In this document: one piece after another, positions 1 to 8,001 of the stretch
Layout of the letters: every line of letters starts with the position of its first letter
How positions within the stretch are numbered: position 1 is the first letter of the stretch
NCBI RefSeq assembly: GCF_014698035.1
Contig: NZ_JACJSF010000032.1
Span: 1 to 64,000 of the forward strand
Reading direction: 5' to 3'
DNA: 64,000 bases
From: Desmonostoc muscorum FACHB-395
GTDB lineage: Bacteria > Cyanobacteriota > Cyanobacteriia > Cyanobacteriales > Nostocaceae
Notes under the pieces: generated by a model
Databases searched by the model: none
What the model was told of the DNA's origin: nothing
Seen by the model: the letters and a program-made list of their open reading frames with translations, nothing else
Translations under genes and position numbers: made by a program

Positions 1-93
1 ACTGATTTCATCGTCCGTCACAATGATTCAGCCCAACCAATCAAATGGTCATATACAGTAGCCCAGATGATGGAGAAATTCGCTACGAATTAA
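1..93 (+). pseudogene. C-terminal tail of an IS630-like transposase (cut by the window edge)
   Basis: Frame 1 is open from base 1 to a TAA at 91-93 and reads TDFIVRHNDSAQPIKWSYTV and on to a short end. The run R-x-N-x(3)-P-x-K-W-x-Y-T is the typical C-terminal signature of IS630/Tc1-like DDE transposases, which usually end in a motif such as PFKWTYTG. Only 30 residues are inside the window, so it cannot be told whether the transposase is intact upstream. The family call is from pattern memory and is moderately sure. Confidence 0.5.
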
Positions 94-324
94 TGCAAAG
101 CTGTACTAAGTAGATGATTATAGGAGTTTTGAATAGATAATTTAAGCTTTTGGTGAGACAAGAAAATTGCCCTGGATATTTCACATAAGAATTACAATTA
201 TTTCTAATAAGAGTGGTTAATCCCAACTGGTTGGTAGCTCAATGATTTAGTCAGAGTATACAGCAATATTTTTTAGCAAACAAATTGAATGCTTGTATTA
301 GCCCAAATGTGACAATTTTTAATT
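94..324. other. Intergenic region between the transposase tail and the D12 methylase
   Basis: This AT-rich stretch presumably holds the right end of the IS630-like element, but no clear terminal inverted repeat can be assigned without the left end. No ORF or strong hairpin was seen. Confidence 0.3.
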
Positions 325-1206
325 ATGATCAAAAGCCCTCTCCGATATCCTGGTGGGAAGTCGAAAGCAATAAATCAGATAGCTGAATACTTACCAGAGA
401 GCTTTTCAGAATTCCGAGAGCCTTTTGTAGGTGGTGGTTCTGTATTCATTTATTTAAGACAAAAGTTTCCTCATATCAAGATTTGGATTAACGATTTAAA
501 CCGCGAACTCTTTTTATTTTGGAAAATTGCCCAATCTGATATAGCTCAGTTAGTTAAAGAAATTCGAAATATTAAAATCAAATATACAGATGGTAAATTA
601 CTCTTTAGAGATTTAACTAGTGTAGATGTCAATAATTTACCTGATTTAGAAAGAGCAGTTCGCTTTTTTGTACTCAATAGAATTACTTTTTCAGGAACTG
701 TAGAATCAGGTGGTTTTTCCCAAGAAGCTTTTCATAAAAGATTTACTGATTCTTCAATAGAACGGCTAGAGAAGTTAGAAAGTATTTTGTCAGAAAATGT
801 CCAAATTACTAATTTGGATTACAGCCACTTATTAAAATCAGAAGGGGAAGACGTATTTTTATTTTTAGATCCACCATATTTTAGTGCTACAAAATCAAAG
901 CTATATGGTAAAGACGGTGACTTGCACACTTCTTTTGAACATCAGAGATTTGCTAACCTTTTGCAACAATGTCATCATAACTGGCTAATTACCTATGACA
1001 ACTCAACGCAAATTCTAGAAAATTTCCAATGGGCTAATATCTCAGAGTGGGAATTACAGTATGGCATGAATAACTATAAGCAGAGTGGTGCGGCTAAAGG
1101 AAAAGAGTTATTCATTACTAACTACGAAGTTAAACTTGATTTGGAAAAAAAATCACAAGTTCAGAATCTTGGTAATCCAGCTTTGCAATTAAGCCTTGAG
1201 ATTTAA
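325..1206 (+). CDS. D12-class adenine-specific DNA methyltransferase (Dam-like)
   Basis: This 293-residue protein matches the D12 (MethyltransfD12) family, which transfers a methyl group from S-adenosylmethionine to N6 of adenine in DNA. It begins with the family hallmark LRYPGGKSKA (residues 6-15). The SAM-binding motif FREPFVGGGSVF follows near residue 30, and the catalytic DPPYF motif lies near residue 182. The length is normal for a solitary Dam-type enzyme. No restriction endonuclease gene is adjacent: the neighbours are an IS630-like tail upstream and trpD downstream, so it looks like an orphan methylase. The recognition site cannot be read from sequence; GATC would be a guess by analogy with Dam. 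The ATG at 325 is the only reasonable start because the PGGK motif is almost N-terminal. Confidence 0.88.
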   Translation: MIKSPLRYPGGKSKAINQIAEYLPESFSEFREPFVGGGSVFIYLRQKFPHIKIWINDLNRELFLFWKIAQSDIAQLVKEIRNIKIKYTDGKLLFRDLTSVDVNNLPDLERAVRFFVLNRITFSGTVESGGFSQEAFHKRFTDSSIERLEKLESILSENVQITNLDYSHLLKSEGEDVFLFLDPPYFSATKSKLYGKDGDLHTSFEHQRFANLLQQCHHNWLITYDNSTQILENFQWANISEWELQYGMNNYKQSGAAKGKELFITNYEVKLDLEKKSQVQNLGNPALQLSLEI

Positions 1207-1287
1207 ACCTAACTTTGATAGGCTTCCAATTTTCCGGTAGGATAACCCCATAGCTCTCAATATAGCTACAACATACAAACCTTAGCT

Positions 1288-2355
1288 ATGATAACTTCCC
1301 CAATCCCTGCTCAAGAATCCTCTGCTAGCTGGTATGTCCTGCTGCAACAATTAATAGATGGCCAATCCTTGTCTCGTACTCAAGCTGCTGAATTGATGCA
1401 AGGTTGGCTCAGTGAAGCGGTTCCCCCAGAGTTATCAGGCGCTATTTTAACAGCGCTGAATTTTAGAGGCATTTCTGCCGATGAATTGACTGGTATGGCT
1501 GAAGTCTTACAATCTCAATCTTCCCCACTCAATACTCACCATTCATCGCTCACCACTGTAATAGATACCTGTGGAACTGGTGGAGATGGTTCATCAACCT
1601 TTAATATTTCTACAGCAGTTGCATTTGTAGCCGCAGCATCTGGTGTACCCGTTGCTAAACACGGCAATCGTTCAGCTTCAAGTCTCACGGGGAGCGCAGA
1701 TGTTTTGGAAGCCTTGGGTGTAAACTTGAGCGCATCCAGTGACAAGGTGCAAGCCGCACTACAAGAGGTGGGGATCACTTTCTTATTTGCACCTGGTTGG
1801 CATCCAGCACTGAAAGCAGTTGCACAATTGCGGCGGACTCTCAGGGTACGAACGGTGTTTAATTTGCTGGGGCCATTAGTAAATCCTTTGCGTCCCAATG
1901 GGCAGGTGGTGGGGTTATTTACTCCCAAACTTTTGGCGACTGTTGCTCAAGCATTAAACAATTTGGGCAAGGAAAAAGCGATTGTTTTGCACGGGCGAGA
2001 AAAACTTGATGAAGCGGGGTTAGGAGATGAAACAGACTTGGCAGTTTTATCAGATGGAGAAGTGCAGGTAACTACCATTAATCCCCTAGATTTGGATCTA
2101 ACACCTGCCCCCATAGGTATGCTTCGGGGTGGGGATGTCCAAGAAAATGCGGTGATTCTCAAGGCTGTATTGCAAGGTAAAGGAACTCAGGCGCAACAAG
2201 ATGCTGTTGCGTTGAATGCGTCGTTGGCGTTGCAAGTAGCAGGTTCGATCGCGCTTCTGGATCACGCCCAAGGGATTAAAATCGCTAAGGATATCCTACA
2301 AAGCGGGGCAGCTTGGACGAAGTTGGAGCAGTTAGTTGAGTTTCTGGGGAATTAA
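1288..2355 (+). CDS. trpD: Anthranilate phosphoribosyltransferase
   Basis: TrpD joins anthranilate to phosphoribosyl pyrophosphate in the second step of tryptophan synthesis. The 355-residue product carries the PRPP-binding signature DTCGTGGDGSSTFNIST near residue 92, then KHGNRSASS near 122 and the RTVFNLLGPLVNP segment near 190, all diagnostic. The linker before the GTGGD motif (LQSQSSPLNTHHSSLTT) is longer and lower in complexity than I expect for TrpD and may be repeat-derived. No other trp gene is adjacent, as is usual in cyanobacteria. Its 3' end overlaps the convergent aspartic-protease-like gene by 71 bp, so the two transcripts are antisense at their ends. Confidence 0.96.
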   Translation: MITSPIPAQESSASWYVLLQQLIDGQSLSRTQAAELMQGWLSEAVPPELSGAILTALNFRGISADELTGMAEVLQSQSSPLNTHHSSLTTVIDTCGTGGDGSSTFNISTAVAFVAAASGVPVAKHGNRSASSLTGSADVLEALGVNLSASSDKVQAALQEVGITFLFAPGWHPALKAVAQLRRTLRVRTVFNLLGPLVNPLRPNGQVVGLFTPKLLATVAQALNNLGKEKAIVLHGREKLDEAGLGDETDLAVLSDGEVQVTTINPLDLDLTPAPIGMLRGGDVQENAVILKAVLQGKGTQAQQDAVALNASLALQVAGSIALLDHAQGIKIAKDILQSGAAWTKLEQLVEFLGN

Positions 2356-3325
2356 TTTGCGATCGCGATTGCGGGCGAAATTCTACGACATTACGCTTGA
2401 TGGTGACATCGTAGTTGCCAAAAAAGTCATGGCCTAAAAGTCCAGTTTCTAGTTCCGCACCTGCGATCGCTACTGGTACTTTATTCACTATTACCCCACC
2501 AAGTGCCATCGAATTAACATAGCCCACAGGGAATTCTACAGCCCTAGAACTAGCGGTATTTGCCTTAGCTTTCCCTACTGTCACGACTCCCAAAGCATTA
2601 GCCATCTGTTGGGTGATGACAGTGCCACTGGCTCCTGTATCCACAATCATCTCAAATTGTCGCTGTCCATTGAAAGTGACTTCGACAATTGGCGTTCCAC
2701 CAATTCGCCTTTTAATCGGGGCTGTAAATACTTCCTGATCTGGAATCACCACTGCTGATGAGGGCAAACCTGGCTCTATTGGTAACGGCTTTGTTTCTTG
2801 TGGAGGCGAGGTATACTTTGGTGTAATTGTTGTTTGGGGAACCACAACCACTATCCTCTTCGGTTCGGCAAGACGCACAGGGCGAGGAGTAGCTTGTTGT
2901 TGGGCATATTTAATTTGGCGGCGATATTCAGTAATTTTGGTTTGAGCGATCGCAAATTCTGGGCTTTGTCGCCGGACTCTTTGCATCAGCGCGATCGCAT
3001 CCTGGTACTGATTCGCCACCAAAATCCAATCACCTGGAGATTGAGCAGAACGGCTGATACTCCAAGCACCAACCGCTTTGTCTAGCCCCTGTTCAAAAAG
3101 GCTTGGTTCGCTTTCAGACGGCTCTAGCGGCTGTACTTCTGGGGTAACTGCTGGTGTTGGTGATTCAACGGCAGGTTCTACTGATGCCAAATCCCCAATT
3201 GGCGCGGGTTGCTCATTGCCACCAGTCACAGTGTTCCGTTTGTCTTCACTACAGGCAACACACAAAACCGCAAGAGCGCTTGATACTAAAATTAGGGTTG
3301 CACGGGATAAAAAAGACTGAAGCAT
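2285..3325 (-). CDS. Secreted retropepsin-like aspartic protease (clan AA)
   Basis: The product is 346 residues when started at the ATG at 3325. That start puts a lipoprotein-type signal directly at the N-terminus (LQSFLSRATLILVSSALAV, then a lipobox LCVAC), whereas the longer ORF adds 15 residues before it. A proline/glutamate-rich linker follows, then a tetratricopeptide-like helical stretch around residues 75-140. The C-terminal half is a single-chain retropepsin-like domain with the catalytic FEMIVDTGASGTVIT motif, an FNGQ-type strand and the later LLGHDFFG motif. Single-domain clan AA proteases are thought to act as dimers. The substrate is unknown. The gene converges with trpD and overlaps its last 71 bp. 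Location in the periplasm or at a membrane is inferred from the lipobox. Confidence 0.78.
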   Translation of the reverse strand: MLQSFLSRATLILVSSALAVLCVACSEDKRNTVTGGNEQPAPIGDLASVEPAVESPTPAVTPEVQPLEPSESEPSLFEQGLDKAVGAWSISRSAQSPGDWILVANQYQDAIALMQRVRRQSPEFAIAQTKITEYRRQIKYAQQQATPRPVRLAEPKRIVVVVPQTTITPKYTSPPQETKPLPIEPGLPSSAVVIPDQEVFTAPIKRRIGGTPIVEVTFNGQRQFEMIVDTGASGTVITQQMANALGVVTVGKAKANTASSRAVEFPVGYVNSMALGGVIVNKVPVAIAGAELETGLLGHDFFGNYDVTIKRNVVEFRPQSRSQINSPETQLTAPTSSKLPRFVGYP

Positions 3326-3516
3326 AATTAATTTTAACCACCCAAGCTTTGTCAAATCCACTCCCGCCACTTTAAATTCCCACTTTAATTTTAATTAACT
3401 ATCCAAAAAACTCCTAATTGCTCAACTCATGGGATAATTAACAATCGCAGTATTGAAGAATAGGTAATGGGAAATGGGGAATAGCCAATGGGGAAGAGTT
3501 TAGTACCAGCCCAATC

Positions 3517-3566
3517 CCCAATTCCCAATTCCCAATTCCCAATTTCCAATTCCCAATTCCCCAATT
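3517..3566. repeat. Heptameric short tandem repeat (AATTCCC) in the carA leader
   Basis: About six to seven units of AATTCCC with small changes (AATCCCC, AATTTCC) run without a break to within 5 bp of the carA ATG. This is the short tandemly repeated repetitive (STRR) class known from heterocystous cyanobacteria. No Shine-Dalgarno is left in front of carA. Confidence 0.9.
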
Positions 3567-3570
3567 TACT

Positions 3571-4737
3571 ATGCCCCTGACTGACGCAATACCTGCTTTA
3601 CTTGTCTTGGCAGATGGAACTACTTATCGCGGTTGGTCTTTCGGTGCGACGGGAACCGCGATCGGAGAAGTGGTGTTTAACACTGGCATGACCGGATATC
3701 AAGAAGTTCTGACTGACCCTAGTTACTGCGGTCAGATTGTCATTTTTACCTATCCTGAATTAGGCAATACTGGTATCAATCTTGAAGATGAAGAATCAGA
3801 TGGCCCCCAAGTGCGGGGTGCGATCGCCCGAAATATTTGTCAAAGACCAAGTAACTGGCGATCGACACAATCCTTACCAGACTACCTCAAACAAAATCAA
3901 GTACCAGGGATCTACGGCATCGATACCCGCGCCCTCACCCGCAAAATTCGGATGTTTGGAGCCATGAACGGTGGCATTTCCACAACCATTCTCGATGAGG
4001 CGGAATTGCTAGAACAGGTACAGGCAGCTCCCAACATGGCGGGATTGAATCTGGTTCGCGAAGTCACCACATCAACGGCTTATGAATGGTCAGATCCCAC
4101 AATTCCAGCTTGGGAATTCAACTGTGAGGCTGCGGAAAATCTTGGAGAAGCCTTTACCGTTGTTGCCCTTGACTTTGGCGTAAAACGCAACATTTTGCGT
4201 CGCTTAGTAAGTTACGGTTGTCGGGTAATTGTTGTGCCTGCTGATACGCCACCAGAAGAAATCCTCAATTACAATCCAGATGGTGTGTTTCTTTCTAATG
4301 GGCCGGGCGACCCGGCTGCCGTCACTGGAGGGATTGCAACTGCCAAAGCGCTTTTGTTAAGTCAAAAACCCATCTTTGGTATTTGTATGGGGCATCAAAT
4401 TTTAGGTCATGCGTTAGGGGCAGAAACCTATAAACTAAAATTTGGTCATCGTGGTTTAAATCAGCCTGCGGGTTTACAACAACGGGTAGAAATTACTAGC
4501 CAAAACCATAGTTTTGCTATTGACCCAGATTCTTTACCTACGGCAGTTGTGGAAATCAGCCATCTGAACTTAAACGATCGCACCATTGCCGGGGTACGTC
4601 ACAAATCTCTACCTGTATTCTCTGTACAGTATCACCCAGAAGCCAGTCCTGGCCCACACGATGCCGATTACTTGTTTGAGCAATTTGTTCAAGCCATGCA
4701 AGCAGCACGTCAAGCCGCAACAGCCGAGGTTAAGTAA
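3571..4737 (+). CDS. carA: Carbamoyl-phosphate synthase, small (glutaminase) subunit
   Basis: CarA hydrolyses glutamine and channels ammonia to the large subunit CarB, which makes carbamoyl phosphate for arginine and pyrimidines. The 388-residue length is normal. The N-terminal CPSase small domain shows GEVVFNTGMTGYQEVLTDPS (residues 31-50). The C-terminal class I glutamine amidotransferase domain has the nucleophile elbow FGICMGHQ (Cys near 272) and the catalytic HPEASPGP segment near 355. carB is not nearby. The 50 bp before the start is a heptamer repeat array, so a canonical ribosome-binding site is absent and expression may depend on the upstream promoter or on leader structure. Confidence 0.97.
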   Translation: MPLTDAIPALLVLADGTTYRGWSFGATGTAIGEVVFNTGMTGYQEVLTDPSYCGQIVIFTYPELGNTGINLEDEESDGPQVRGAIARNICQRPSNWRSTQSLPDYLKQNQVPGIYGIDTRALTRKIRMFGAMNGGISTTILDEAELLEQVQAAPNMAGLNLVREVTTSTAYEWSDPTIPAWEFNCEAAENLGEAFTVVALDFGVKRNILRRLVSYGCRVIVVPADTPPEEILNYNPDGVFLSNGPGDPAAVTGGIATAKALLLSQKPIFGICMGHQILGHALGAETYKLKFGHRGLNQPAGLQQRVEITSQNHSFAIDPDSLPTAVVEISHLNLNDRTIAGVRHKSLPVFSVQYHPEASPGPHDADYLFEQFVQAMQAARQAATAEVK

Positions 4738-4780
4738 AAATAGGGAATGGGTACTAGCTAGGGACTAAGAAAAAGTTTTT

Positions 4781-4810
4781 CAATGCCCAATGCCCAATAC
4801 CCAATGCCCC
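4781..4810. repeat. Heptameric short tandem repeat (AATGCCC)
   Basis: Four units of AATGCCC/AATACCC lie in the 3' region of carA. Similar units recur near 22447 and 57475. Confidence 0.8.
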
Positions 4811-4870
4811 AAAAGATTGTAGACAACATGCTCAAAAACCATCTATACTTGAGCGTTCACTTTAACTCAT

Positions 4871-4877
4871 GAGGAGG
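4871..4877 (+). promoter_or_regulatory. Shine-Dalgarno GAGGAGG deciding an ATT start
   Basis: A perfect GAGGAGG lies 5 nt before ATT (4883) and 2 nt before another in-frame ATT (4880). It is the strongest support for translation starting there rather than at the internal TTG at 4967. Confidence 0.6.
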
Positions 4878-4882
4878 GAATT

Positions 4883-5245
4883 ATTGCTGAGCCACTGAAT
4901 CTAACCGTTAGCCTGAGGGGTACTCGTGAAGTCCGGGATAACTGCCAGCTATTCCGCCTCACAGGTTTGTTAGATGCCTTTTCTGAACCCACATTTCGCA
5001 AAGTGCTTGGCAGCAAGATTGAAGAGGGCCCTAAGCACATTATTTTGGATCTCTCACAAATCGACTTTATTGATAGCTCTGGCTTGGGCGCTCTGGTGCA
5101 GCTAGCCAAGCAGGCTCAAACTGCTGAAGGCACTTTGCAAATTGTCACGAATGCCCGCGTAACTCAAACGGTCAAGCTTGTTCGTCTAGAGAAGTTTCTC
5201 TCCCTGCAAAAATCAGTTGAAGAAGCTCTAGAAAACGTCAAGTAG
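4883..5245 (+). CDS. STAS-domain anti-sigma factor antagonist, apparent ATT start
   Basis: A single STAS domain like SpoIIAA/RsbV binds and releases partner-switching anti-sigma factors according to phosphorylation. The phosphorylatable serine lies in DFIDSSGLGALVQL. The first strand of the fold (LNLTVSLRGTREVRDN) is encoded upstream of any in-frame ATG, GTG or TTG that would keep it, because the first in-frame TTG (4967) falls after that strand. A strong Shine-Dalgarno, GAGGAGG at 4871-4877, sits five bases before an in-frame ATT at 4883, giving a 120-residue protein of normal length. An out-of-frame ATG at 4869 overlaps the Shine-Dalgarno and opens only nine codons. ATT initiation is therefore inferred. 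No kinase or sigma partner is adjacent. Confidence 0.85.
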   Translation: MAEPLNLTVSLRGTREVRDNCQLFRLTGLLDAFSEPTFRKVLGSKIEEGPKHIILDLSQIDFIDSSGLGALVQLAKQAQTAEGTLQIVTNARVTQTVKLVRLEKFLSLQKSVEEALENVK

Positions 5246-5785
5246 TCTTGGTTGCTTGAACCGAGAGACTAATTCAGCTATCCAGATTCAATATCGGGTA
5301 GCTTAATTTTTAAAACTTCTGGCAGAAAACCTCTCTCCTTGTGGGAGAGGCAATAAGCCAGTTGCGCTATTATCTTTAAAGTAGAGCAATCAAAAAAATA
5401 TATATACCAAGTGATTGCTGTGTAATCGCTTACTAGAACATTCGGATAAATAACCAAGTCTGAAAAAGTTGTAAAAAATACAAATTTAGCAGATTTGTCT
5501 ATAGATAAACTTGACTTGATACTGTATAGTTAAAAATTGTCACTTACTAAGTAAGCATAGCAATGCTATCTAGTAACGGGGTGTATTTGATGTTCAGATT
5601 TTACCCTATCTTAGACACAGACTACAAGAAGTAGGCGAAATTTGGTTTACAAGGCGTTGACATCAGGGTGATTTTAAATGCCAACTCTCAATCAAAAAGA
5701 TGAAATTAAAAAGTAACTTTGATAGTATTGATTATGCTAAGTATACTATCATGGCATACTTCAAAAAAATCAGTCTTTGCGAAGA
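5246..5785. other. Long intergenic region with small hairpins, no gene recognised
   Basis: The 540 bp between the STAS gene and mini-RNase III hold a CTCTCC-TTGTG-GGAGAG hairpin (5333-5349) of the kind repeated in cyanobacterial genomes, and a small AGCAT/ATGCT inverted repeat near 5554-5567. Only very short ORFs occur (22 codons at 5562, 12 codons at 5679), with nothing to support them. Confidence 0.5.
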
Positions 5786-6304
5786 ATGCCTGCCAAATCT
5801 AGCCCGTCAAGGAATGATTTATTTGTGAAGTCACAGGAGGAAGAGCTATTAGATGGACAAGATAAAACTCCCAAGCAGAGTTTATCTTGGACTGAAGCAC
5901 CCTTGGCAACCACAGGGCCATTCCAACAGATTTCCCTCTCACAAGTGCAACAAATTTCTCCTACTGCTTTAGCATATTTGGGGGATGCAATTTATGAGTT
6001 GTATGTTAGAATGTTCTATCTGCTGCCATTGCAGCGGTCGGGAATTTACCATAGTCTGGTAGTGGAGCAGGTAAGAGCAGAAACACAAGCGCTACATTTG
6101 CGATCGCTAACTCCTCATCTGAGGGACACCGAATTAGAAATTGTCCGACGGGGTAGAAATGCCGCTACAGGCCGCCCTAAGCGACTTAATCCCGAAATTT
6201 ATCAACAGGCAACTAGTCTAGAAACCCTAATAGGCTATTTATATCTCACAGATTACCAGCGTCTAACCGAACTGTTGCAAATGCTTCATGTAGAAAAAGG
6301 GTGA
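5786..6304 (+). CDS. mrnC: Mini-ribonuclease III
   Basis: Mini-III is an RNase III catalytic domain without the dsRNA-binding domain. In Bacillus it matures the ends of 23S rRNA. The 172-residue product has a ~45-residue polar N-terminal extension followed by the family core: ISPTALAYLGDAIYELYVR (the acidic D-x-x-x-E of the RNase III signature), YHSLVVEQVRAETQA and RRGRNA near the middle, and SLETLIGYLYL close to the C-terminus. The ATG at 5786 is preferred to the TTG three codons upstream. It lies just ahead of rlmB on the same strand (about 95 bp gap), a sensible pairing because both act on 23S rRNA. Confidence 0.9.
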   Translation: MPAKSSPSRNDLFVKSQEEELLDGQDKTPKQSLSWTEAPLATTGPFQQISLSQVQQISPTALAYLGDAIYELYVRMFYLLPLQRSGIYHSLVVEQVRAETQALHLRSLTPHLRDTELEIVRRGRNAATGRPKRLNPEIYQQATSLETLIGYLYLTDYQRLTELLQMLHVEKG

Positions 6305-6399
6305 AAACTCAATTTCACAACAATAGGTACAGCAGTAGATTAGGTTCCAGAAACTCCGGTAATCGGTATGTTCAACCATAAGCTATATCCATAAATCAA

Positions 6400-7485
6400 A
6401 TGCAGAATAAACCGAGAAAAATCATCAACAACACTTCTACCGGCGAACCCAATCGTGGTAAACCTATAAAAATTAAGGGTAAGCGTGTTGTTAGTAATCC
6501 CACGCGCAACCCCCGGAAAATAGATAGTAACCCTACCTCTGTTGCTAATCCCACTCGTAATCCCCGGAAAATAGATAGCAACACCATTTCTGTTGCTCCC
6601 ATTCGCAATCCCCGGAAAATAGATAGCAACCCCATTTCTGGCAATTCCCGACAACGAAATAGCAGCTTCTCTCAGCCGCCTGTATCTACACAACCAATAG
6701 AAGAAGATAACGATCTCATCTACGGTCGTCATCCAGTATTGAGTGCGTTGCAAAATCAACGCAATCTTAACCGCATCTGGATTACTACCCGTCTGCGGTA
6801 CGATCCCAGCTTTCACCATTTTCTCCTGCAAGCTAAGGAAAATGGCACAGTTATTGATGAGGTTGAACCCAAGCGCTTAGATTATCTTACCAATGGGGCT
6901 AATCATCAAGGTGTGGCAGCACAAACTGCTCCTTACGGCTATATCGAATTAGCCGATCTCATTGAACAGTCTAAATCTGTAACCGATCCCGTTATTGTAG
7001 TGGCTGACGGAATTACTGATCCCCACAACTTAGGAGCAATTATTCGCACCGCCGAAGCAATAGGCGCTCAAGGATTGGTAATTCCCCAAAGACGGGCATC
7101 TGGGATCACTTCCACTGTTATGAAAGTAGCAGCAGGCGCTTTAGAAAACTTTACTGTATCTAGAGTTGTTAACCTCAGCCGCGCCTTAGAAGAATTAAAA
7201 GAAGCTGGCTTTTGGATTTATGGTACTGCTGCAAGTGGAAGCGAACCCGTGCATACTGTAAATTTCAAAGGCCCAATCGTTTTAGTAATCGGTTCAGAAG
7301 GCGAAGGTCTGGGTATGTTGACTCAACGTTCCTGTGATTTCTTGGTATCGATTCCTCTGCAAGGTAAGACTCCCAGCCTGAATGCTTCTGTAGCAGCAGG
7401 GATGGCGCTTTATGAAATTTATCGTCAGCGATCGCTAAATACGCTGTACTTAGATAAGTTACAAAAAATTTCTTTGAAAAAATAA
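6400..7485 (+). CDS. rlmB: 23S rRNA (guanosine-2'-O-) methyltransferase RlmB, SpoU/TrmH family
   Basis: RlmB methylates the 2'-O of a conserved guanosine in 23S rRNA. The C-terminal SPOUT domain shows the three knot motifs: DPHNLGAIIRTAEAIG, VLVIGSEGEGLG and IPLQGKTPSLNASVAAG. The substrate-binding domain DLIYGRHPVLSALQ precedes it near residue 105. The first ~100 residues are an unusual basic, low-complexity tail containing three near-identical 15-17-residue repeats (core NPRKIDSN) encoded at 6496-6642. This tail is absent from compact RlmB proteins and could bind rRNA. Catalysis should be intact because all SPOUT motifs are present. Confidence 0.93.
   Translation: MQNKPRKIINNTSTGEPNRGKPIKIKGKRVVSNPTRNPRKIDSNPTSVANPTRNPRKIDSNTISVAPIRNPRKIDSNPISGNSRQRNSSFSQPPVSTQPIEEDNDLIYGRHPVLSALQNQRNLNRIWITTRLRYDPSFHHFLLQAKENGTVIDEVEPKRLDYLTNGANHQGVAAQTAPYGYIELADLIEQSKSVTDPVIVVADGITDPHNLGAIIRTAEAIGAQGLVIPQRRASGITSTVMKVAAGALENFTVSRVVNLSRALEELKEAGFWIYGTAASGSEPVHTVNFKGPIVLVIGSEGEGLGMLTQRSCDFLVSIPLQGKTPSLNASVAAGMALYEIYRQRSLNTLYLDKLQKISLKK
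6496..6642 (+). repeat. Tandem 51/51/45-bp coding repeat in rlmB
   Basis: Three direct repeats (6496-6546, 6547-6597, 6598-6642) each contain the near-invariant core CCCCGGAAAATAGATAG and encode NPRKIDSN. All units keep the frame. Confidence 0.92.
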
Positions 7486-7571
7486 CAGTAACAGAGTATA
7501 AAGAAATGTAAAAGATAATAAAGCACCATATCGTTTAACACCCTGTAGACGTTTATAAATCGGCGAAAAAC

Positions 7572-7874
7572 ATGAAAACCCTTTGGCATAACCTCAAGGA
7601 AGTGTTGATTAACACATTCGACTCCATCGGCCTGGCTTGGTGGGTAGAGATTGTGACGCAAAATCCCCGGTGTACTTACTACTTTGGGCCATTTCTGACT
7701 TCTTCTGATGCAAAATTTTCAAGCATTGGATACATAGAAGATTTAGAAGTCGAAGGAGCTACGGGAATTACTGTGCGTGTCAAACGTTGCAAACCTAATA
7801 CCTTAACAATTGCTGAAGACTTGGGGGAAAGATTTGACCGCAAAGTACAGCCTGCCTTTGGCGGTCAGATTTAA
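7572..7874 (+). CDS. DUF1816 domain protein (cyanobacterial)
   Basis: This 100-residue soluble protein has the typical DUF1816 features: an AWWVEIVTQNPRCTYYFGPF block at residues 23-42, followed by an acidic IGYIEDLEVEGATGI segment and the basic VRVKRCKPNTLTI strand. The family is almost restricted to cyanobacteria and has no established biochemical role. The gene stands alone, 86 bp after rlmB in the same direction. A heptamer repeat lies downstream. Confidence 0.8.
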   Translation: MKTLWHNLKEVLINTFDSIGLAWWVEIVTQNPRCTYYFGPFLTSSDAKFSSIGYIEDLEVEGATGITVRVKRCKPNTLTIAEDLGERFDRKVQPAFGGQI

Positions 7875-7893
7875 GTTAGGCGAAAATTAAGAT

Positions 7894-7921
7894 AATTCGT
7901 AATTCGTAATTCGTAATTCGT
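7894..7921. repeat. Heptameric tandem repeat (AATTCGT) x4
   Basis: Four exact head-to-tail copies of AATTCGT are followed by the cyanobacterial motif CTTCTCTACGAGACGCTAA. This is STRR-class intergenic DNA. Confidence 0.92.
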
Positions 7922-8001
7922 AATGGGCTTCTCTACGAGACGCTAACTTAATTTCGAGTTCTAATTGCGAATTATGTGGTTCAGAGGTAAAAACTCTGGG
8001 A

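Noticed and set aside
5562..5630. 22-codon ORF upstream of mini-RNase III
   Set aside because: There is no supporting signal. It is common by chance in AT-rich intergenic DNA.
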